Assembly: GCF_000280925.3 (NCBI RefSeq)
Contig: NZ_CP012109.1
Location: 9,336,001 to 9,400,000 of the forward strand
DNA length: 64,000 nucleotides
Direction of reading: 5' to 3'
Origin: Myxococcus hansupus
GTDB lineage: Bacteria > Myxococcota > Myxococcia > Myxococcales > Myxococcaceae
Positions 59,046-64,000 of the stretch are shown piece after piece (position 1 is the stretch's first letter; each line of letters starts with the position of its first letter). A program made the position numbers and the translations under genes. The notes under the pieces are model-generated. The model saw nothing but the letters and a program-made list of their open reading frames with translations. It was not told the DNA's origin and searched no databases.

Positions 59046-61168
59046 CGAGCAGGGCGGCGGTTGCGAAGGAACATGAGGCTCGCGGTGAGCAGCAGCAGGA
59101 TGGTGGTGCTTCCGGCGGGCGTGGCGTCGGCGGTGGTGCCGCAGCAGAAGGCGCCACCTTGCGGCTCGGTGCCGGGCTTGCGGCGGCCCCGCTCGCATTC
59201 CAGCGTCTTCGCGGAGCAGTGCTCCACGCCGAGGCAGTCCCCACTGTCCGCGCACGAGGTGGAGCAGGTGTTGGAGGCCACGTCGCAGGTGCCACCGCAG
59301 GGGCAGTGCGCATCGGCGAAGCATTCGACGCAGGCGGTGCCGTTGCAGACGGTGCCCTCGTCGCACGTCACGGCGCAGGCGCCTGTGTTTTCACAGGTGC
59401 GGGTGGCGGGGTTGCAGACGCCGCTGCCGCAATCCGCGTCGTCGCGGCAGCCCACGCAGGTGCTGCCCTGCACGGAGCCGTTGGAGAGGCAGAAGGGCGT
59501 GTCACCCTCGCAGGTGCCGCAGCGCGGACCGCAGTGCCGGTTCGTGGTGCATGAGGTGCACTCGCCGCTGAGGCAGAACGAGCCATCGCCACACTCGAGG
59601 TCGTTGCGGCACTGCACGCAGACCTCGCCGTCCAGGCAGAAGGGGCGCTCGCCCGGGCACCGCACGCAGCCGGGGCCGCAGCTATCCGACGTGCTGCACG
59701 ACGGCATGCTGTCCACGCAGCGGCCGTTGAGCATGTCGCACTGCTTGCCTGCGCCACACTGGCTGCTGGTGGTGCACTCGACACAGGTGGGCGTCGCGCC
59801 GGGCGTCAGCGCCGCGCACTGCGTACCGTTGGGGCAGCAGTTGCAGGAGTTGCCCGCGCACGAATCATTGGTGGCGCAAGGCGAGCACTCGTAATTGGAG
59901 CAGGACTCGCCCTGTGGGCAGTGCGAGTTCTGGGTGCATTCACGGCACTCGTGGATGTCGGTGGCGCAGACCTCGCCGTTGCTGCATTGGCTGTCGTTGT
60001 TGCACTCGACACAGGTGAACGTCTCGAGGTCGCAGGCGCCCGTGGGACAGTCACGGTCTTCGTTGCAGCCCGTGCACTGATTCGTTTCGAGGTCGCAGCG
60101 GCCGTTCTCGCACTGTCCATCGTCGATGCACTGGACGCACTGTGTACGACCGTTGATGTTGGCGCAGTTGGGCGTGGACTCGCCGCAGGGAGAACAAGCC
60201 TCGCCGCAGAAGAGTGACGAGTCACAGGGCGAGCAGAGCGCCGCGGCGTTGCAGCGGTTGAAGGAGCTGCAACCGCCATTGCCGGGCGCGTTCGCGCTGC
60301 CGCGATTGCACTGCTGGCAGACGTCGGGCTGACCAGGGAACGAGAGCGTCCCGTTCTCCGTCTGGAAGAAGCGCGCGGATTCGATCAGTTCGAAGCCCGA
60401 CGTGAACAGGTTGATGATGGGCGGCTGGTTCGCGGCGCGCTGGAAGTTCGTGAAGGTGCCTGTCCGCATAGACAGCTCCAATGCGGCGTGCTCTCCGAGT
60501 TGCGAATAGAGCATCTCCACTGCGTAGAGGCCAGCCTCGGGGAAGGTGACGCTGTTGGTCGTCCGCCACGTCGCAAAGCCGATCCTCGGGGGCTGGTTGA
60601 TGACCTGGTAGCCCTGGCTCCGGTCGTAGATAACGAGGCTGATGCCGTCGTCCACATAGAAGCCGAAGTGGACGGGCTGGCCCGCCAATTCAGCGGTGAT
60701 GTTGAGGTATCCGCGGAACCGGGAGACGAACGGCGTGAAGGCGTCGTTGTTCTGGATGACGTTGAAGGTGCATCCACCCACGGAGCAGCCTGGTGCCACC
60801 ACCTGGCTGATAAAGTCGCCGTAGCTCAGCGTGCGTCCGTCGTTGAGGTTGTTCGACAAGTCGAACGCGGTGCGCTGCACCGTCGTGACACGGGTCTGCC
60901 GGTTGGCGGGCTCTTCGATGAATCCGTTGAGGCCGTCGAGGTACGTGTCGCGAGACTGAGGGAATGCGATTAGGGACCGCGTCCATACGTTGGACGCCAC
61001 GCACAGGCCCTGTCCCGCGCTGGGGATTGGCGGGGCAATGGCGGGGCCTTGGATGACGACGTCGGGGAGCTTCTGGTCCGGGTCCTGGGCCCATGCGGTC
61101 GATACCGCGAGGCACACGGACAGCACGACCAGCGCAGTGCGCGCGATGCGGGACGATGGCGAATTCAA
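59042..61168 (-). CDS. traA: TraA, cell-surface kin-recognition receptor for outer-membrane exchange
   Basis: A protein of about 708 aa from a TTG at 61168 with GGAG nearby. The signal peptide ends AVSTAWA. A PA14-like domain follows (about residues 120-245; VHFGFYVDDGISLVIYD, TTNSVTFPEAGLYAVEML). Then come about 380 residues of Cys-rich repeats, each like C.....C..G.C......C, and a C-terminal tail FCCGTTADATPAGSTT followed by a hydrophobic helix and RNRRPAR, as in MYXO-CTERM sorting signals. In M. xanthus TraA is the polymorphic receptor that lets siblings fuse outer membranes and exchange lipoproteins and lipids. The start is weakly supported. Confidence 0.88.
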   Translation of the reverse strand: MNSPSSRIARTALVVLSVCLAVSTAWAQDPDQKLPDVVIQGPAIAPPIPSAGQGLCVASNVWTRSLIAFPQSRDTYLDGLNGFIEEPANRQTRVTTVQRTAFDLSNNLNDGRTLSYGDFISQVVAPGCSVGGCTFNVIQNNDAFTPFVSRFRGYLNITAELAGQPVHFGFYVDDGISLVIYDRSQGYQVINQPPRIGFATWRTTNSVTFPEAGLYAVEMLYSQLGEHAALELSMRTGTFTNFQRAANQPPIINLFTSGFELIESARFFQTENGTLSFPGQPDVCQQCNRGSANAPGNGGCSSFNRCNAAALCSPCDSSLFCGEACSPCGESTPNCANINGRTQCVQCIDDGQCENGRCDLETNQCTGCNEDRDCPTGACDLETFTCVECNNDSQCSNGEVCATDIHECRECTQNSHCPQGESCSNYECSPCATNDSCAGNSCNCCPNGTQCAALTPGATPTCVECTTSSQCGAGKQCDMLNGRCVDSMPSCSTSDSCGPGCVRCPGERPFCLDGEVCVQCRNDLECGDGSFCLSGECTSCTTNRHCGPRCGTCEGDTPFCLSNGSVQGSTCVGCRDDADCGSGVCNPATRTCENTGACAVTCDEGTVCNGTACVECFADAHCPCGGTCDVASNTCSTSCADSGDCLGVEHCSAKTLECERGRRKPGTEPQGGAFCCGTTADATPAGSTTILLLLTASLMFLRNRRPAR

Positions 61169-61267
61169 GACTCCGCCAGCATCCCCAATATCTCCGACAA
61201 CAGCAAATCCTTCATCCGCTCGTGGTTTTCCTCTACGTCTGAACGTCCCAGGTTCTCCCTGTGACGT

Positions 61268-61277
61268 CCTACGTAGG
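61268..61277. promoter_or_regulatory. 10-bp palindrome upstream of traA
   Basis: CCTACGTAGG is a perfect palindrome 100 bases before the traA start, in a moderately A/T-rich leader. It could be an operator half or a chance occurrence. Confidence 0.35.
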
Positions 61278-61375
61278 CCCTCCAATCGCGCGCATTTAGT
61301 CTGAACAACAGGAAAGTCATGTCTCGATGCGCTTCAGCGCCATCGCCCGGCCTGTTGCACGGAGAGGCGCAGCCT

Positions 61376-61402
61376 GCCTCGTGACGAGCCTCGACACGAG
61401 GC
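61376..61402 (-). terminator. Hairpin after the DisA_N-like gene
   Basis: GCCTCGTG and CACGAGGC pair, with CGAG and CTCG forming a continuous inner stem around one base. It lies 31 bases beyond the stop of the gene at 61433 and separates it from traA. Confidence 0.65.
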
Positions 61403-61432
61403 GCCTGGTGGGGCGCCGAACCGTGCGCCGGC

Positions 61433-62506
61433 TCAGGCGCGCATGCAGCTCACGTCGCCATCCTGGGAGCGGATGAATGCCGTGGTGAGTTCAGAGCCCA
61501 GCGCGGCGCACAGCACATCGAAGGTGCGCCGACGGGCGCCTCCGACGACGGAGGAGGGCTGGCTGGTCAGCGTCTCGGGGTGCCGCACGAAGATGTTGTA
61601 GCCCACGATGCAGCCATCCGCGCGCAGCACGGTGATGCCATCGGTGGCCATCATGCCTCGCAGCAACTGCGCGGTGGCGCGCACGGCAGTACCGGCATTG
61701 ACGGTCGGATCCGCGTGATACCGCTCCAGCAGCGCGACGATGTCCAGCGGCCGGGGCAGGATGATGCCGTCCACGAACAGCGATGAGCCCGCGCGCTCCC
61801 GAGGCAGCACCGCCACGAGCGCGCCGTGAGAGCCCTGCATCACCTCGAAGAGCACGCGGCGGAAGAAGCCTCGCGCGCGTTCACGGCTGGGCATGGAGAC
61901 GGCGTCGGTGACGGCATCTGCCAGCTCGGCCATGACCTCTGGCGGCGAGGCCGACTCCACCTTCGCGCCGGAAAGGTACACGTGCCGGCACAGCCCGCCA
62001 CCCGAGCGCAGCTCCAGGATGTTGTCCGCGAGTTGGAGCACGCCGATGACACCCGCGCCGGTGTCTCCCACGCGGCGCAGGCGCTCCAGCGGCGTCTCCG
62101 CCAGGGGGAAGGGGTCCGTCCGGAAGACGCCGTACGCGAAGCCTTCGGGGACTCGCAGCAGGTAGAGCGCCCACCAGCGGCCCTGTCCCAGTGGGGCGCA
62201 TTGCTTGAGCGCGCGTTGGATGGTGGCGCGCGAGCGGGGGCCGATGCCGATGGCAATCGGGTCATGCCCGCCCAACTGTTCGAGCATCTGTCCCAGGTCG
62301 TCTCCCACGAAGGCCATGGGGAAGAGCGGGGCGCCCTCCTCGCGGTATCGCGACAGGGTGACGAGCAGCTCGCCGATGGCATCCGCCGTCAGCTCGCAGG
62401 ACATCCGTGCTTCATCCAGGAACGTGCCGACAGCCTCGGTCAGCAGGTGGCGGAAGGAGAGGACGGGCGGTGACGCGCCCGCGTCGGCTGGGTCCGAGCC
62501 GTTCAT
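61433..62506 (-). CDS. DisA_N/DACNV-like sensor-domain protein
   Basis: A 357-aa cytoplasmic protein. The C-terminal part (ATDGITVLRADGCIVGYNIF, then SSVVGGARRRTFDVLCAALG, and TTAFIRSQDGDVSCMRA) follows the DGA...GARH-type architecture of diadenylate-cyclase-related (DisA_N) domains. The exact catalytic DGA and RHR motifs are not present; the sequence has GGARRRT. It is nearer to the non-catalytic DACNV sensor group, as I recall it. The N-terminal region (LLTEAVGTFLDEARMSCELT) is helical. It may sense nucleotides or partner proteins. It lies between traA and a GTPase gene on the same strand. The start is uncertain (ATGs at 62506 and 62527). Confidence 0.65.
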   Translation of the reverse strand: MNGSDPADAGASPPVLSFRHLLTEAVGTFLDEARMSCELTADAIGELLVTLSRYREEGAPLFPMAFVGDDLGQMLEQLGGHDPIAIGIGPRSRATIQRALKQCAPLGQGRWWALYLLRVPEGFAYGVFRTDPFPLAETPLERLRRVGDTGAGVIGVLQLADNILELRSGGGLCRHVYLSGAKVESASPPEVMAELADAVTDAVSMPSRERARGFFRRVLFEVMQGSHGALVAVLPRERAGSSLFVDGIILPRPLDIVALLERYHADPTVNAGTAVRATAQLLRGMMATDGITVLRADGCIVGYNIFVRHPETLTSQPSSVVGGARRRTFDVLCAALGSELTTAFIRSQDGDVSCMRA

Positions 62507-62578
62507 GAGGCGCACAGCATGGCGCATTGGCGCCGGTCACGCACGGACGGAGTTGCCACGGCGTCGCGTCTCCACCCC

Positions 62579-64000
62579 TCAGGTCAGGCCCGCCCGTGCC
62601 TCGTCCAACTGGGCCGCCGTGTGCGCCCAGTCGCCCGCCAGCCCGTCGAGCTGCTTCAGCACATCGGAAAAGTACCGCTCCTCGAGCGCCTTCGACAGGG
62701 TGGTGCCATGGGCATCCGCCCACTTCTTGGTGACGCGGGCGCGGACCTGCGCGCCCAGCAGGTCCACGAAGCGCTCCATGAGCGGCGTGGACAGCAGGGT
62801 GCCAGCCCAGACGACCGCGTCATGGCCCAAGCCGCCCGTGGCCACCGTCACCACCGCGGCGGCACCGGACGGAACCGAGTACACCAGCGTCGTCAGTGCC
62901 TGGAGAATCTCCTCCCGCATGCCGCCCTGGAGCTCCGCGGCCACCAACTCGCGGCAGTACGCGTACAGCGTGGCCCGGTCGGCCGCGTGGGCGTGCAGGG
63001 GCTCGAAGCCCAGGGGCTCCTCCAGCTTCGCCAGCGTCACCGGACCGAAGGCCTCTTCCAGCTTCGCCCGCGTCTGCGCATCGGCGCGCCACGCAGCCAC
63101 CTCGGGGGCGAAGGCATCCACCAGCCGCCGTACCCCGTCCTTCAATGTCTCATCCACGGCGTGGGTCGGCGTGTCCGTGCCCGGGGCCTCGGGCGCGGTG
63201 AAGGACTCGCGCACCTTGCGCGTGACGAAGGTGAGCGCGGTGGCCAGCCCTCGGAAAGGCAACCGCACCCACTTGTGGAACTGACTGCGCGCGTCCAGTT
63301 CGTCGCGGAAGGCGTCGATGAGCACGTCGGCGGGCACGGCCTTCAGTGCCGCGTGGGCGCCCACGACGCTCAGCTCGTGCCGCAGCCGCTGACGGAGCCG
63401 GTCGGGTTCCTGGGCCGCGAGAGAGGCCGCGCGTGACACGGCCTCCATCTCCGCCCGAGCATCCGCGATGGAGGCCTCCAGTGCGCGGGCCTTCAACTCG
63501 CGCGCGTGCTCGGCCTGTCCCAGCAGGGCCCCGAGCGCGGGCTTTCCATCGAGCGGCTCGGTGGCCAGCGGCTTGAGCCCCGCTTCGACGTCGGGCTGAT
63601 GCGGCGCCAGATAGCATGCGAGCGCGGGGTGGCCCACGTCGCCGGCCAGCTTCTCCAGGTGCCCCCGTGCCACTTCCTCACGCGTGGCCTCGTTGTAGAC
63701 GAGCAGGTACGGCCGCCCGTGCCCCACGGCCGCGCGCAGGAAGTCCACCAGCGCGGCGTTCTGGTACGTCTGCCGGCTGGTCACGAAGACGAGCACGTCC
63801 ACGGTGACGAGCAGGGCCTCCGCGCGCTCCCGGTTGTCGCGGTACACGCTGTCGAAGTCCGGCGTGTCCATGACGAGCAGCCCGCGGGGCACCGCCTCCG
63901 ACAGCACCAGGTACAGCCGGCCCGGAGGTCCCGACTGGTCCACCGGCGCCGCTTCGCCCGAGGCCACCGGCACGGTGTCGTAGCGCCGCGTGAGGTAGTC
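62579..64000 (-). CDS. Second dynamin-like GTPase (5' end outside window)
   Basis: A partial protein of at least 470 residues, open at the right edge. The visible part starts within the GTPase domain: the G3 motif is in GLLVMDTPDFDSVYRDNRER, and LVYNEATREEV is the G4-like stretch. The P-loop lies outside the window. The rest has long coiled-coil segments and two hydrophobic stretches near the end (AAAVVTVATGGLGHDAVVWA). It resembles the GTPase at 50073-51770 in order and type, not in detail. It may be co-transcribed with the DisA_N-like gene that begins 72 bases downstream. Confidence 0.8.
   Translation of the reverse strand, partial: DYLTRRYDTVPVASGEAAPVDQSGPPGRLYLVLSEAVPRGLLVMDTPDFDSVYRDNRERAEALLVTVDVLVFVTSRQTYQNAALVDFLRAAVGHGRPYLLVYNEATREEVARGHLEKLAGDVGHPALACYLAPHQPDVEAGLKPLATEPLDGKPALGALLGQAEHARELKARALEASIADARAEMEAVSRAASLAAQEPDRLRQRLRHELSVVGAHAALKAVPADVLIDAFRDELDARSQFHKWVRLPFRGLATALTFVTRKVRESFTAPEAPGTDTPTHAVDETLKDGVRRLVDAFAPEVAAWRADAQTRAKLEEAFGPVTLAKLEEPLGFEPLHAHAADRATLYAYCRELVAAELQGGMREEILQALTTLVYSVPSGAAAVVTVATGGLGHDAVVWAGTLLSTPLMERFVDLLGAQVRARVTKKWADAHGTTLSKALEERYFSDVLKQLDGLAGDWAHTAAQLDEARAGLT

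Noticed and set aside
1..64000. CRISPR arrays, tRNA or rRNA genes, and insertion sequences
   Set aside because: I looked for regularly spaced repeats, tRNA T-loop/acceptor patterns and transposase motifs and saw none. The tandem repeats present are coding or short spacer duplications.

Overview
The window is high-GC DNA with strong third-position GC bias. Its gene content points to a myxobacterium, very probably a Myxococcus close to M. xanthus. The evidence is a traA-traB pair for outer-membrane exchange (PA14 domain, Cys-rich repeats and a MYXO-CTERM-like tail, followed by an OmpA protein), several large lipoproteins, chemosensory proteins and SUKH proteins. No tRNA, rRNA, CRISPR array or transposase was seen.

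Left part (1-12.9 kb). A cheW-cheR pair runs off the left edge. A 2.5-kb patch with less GC-biased genes (about 2.0-4.3 kb) follows. It holds a cysteine-rich lipoprotein with an HNH-like C-terminus, resembling SitA-type toxins, an adjacent SUKH immunity-type gene and an unidentified small gene. Next come a CHASE-domain histidine kinase, a divergent phytoene desaturase, a coiled-coil protein, a six-TM chemoreceptor, an astacin-like lipoprotein protease with four 43-residue repeats, and a CsbD-like stress protein.

Middle (13-34 kb). Here are a 1330-aa lipoprotein of unknown function, a tandem universal stress protein, an ABC exporter, a Uma2-type protein, an ankyrin/bactofilin-like protein, a hydrolase and a thioredoxin-like protein. 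A SUKH domain fused to a histone H1-like Ala/Lys tail follows, then a SanA-type protein, a receiver protein and the F1 ATP synthase genes atpG, atpD and atpC. The atp genes are interleaved with an SPFH lipoprotein and a secreted protein, and atpA is absent.

Respiration and nitric oxide block (34-41.5 kb). A truncated globin, a [2Fe-2S]/FAD/NAD reductase, an NsrR-type repressor and a thioredoxin-fold protein form a unit. It is headed by an NsrR-like operator and looks like a split flavohaemoglobin with its own sensor. Beyond an ADP-ribosylglycohydrolase and two envelope proteins lies cydAB. The cydA-cydB junction is expanded into a three-copy 82-bp tandem array that creates two 30-codon mini-ORFs in successive reading frames.

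Right part (41.5-64 kb). This holds a TonB-dependent receptor behind a 43-bp nested palindrome, an SDR enzyme, pgi, a TetR/fatty-acid-hydroxylase pair with a clear operator, an M23 peptidase and a dynamin-like GTPase. A pentein-family enzyme, a degenerate metallo-beta-lactamase-fold protein, a DCC/lipase-maturation-factor fusion and an Ig-like lipoprotein follow. The right end has traB and traA, a DisA_N-like sensor protein and a second GTPase cut by the window edge. OME is the known delivery route for SitA toxins, so the window holds both a candidate OME cargo with its immunity gene and the OME machinery.
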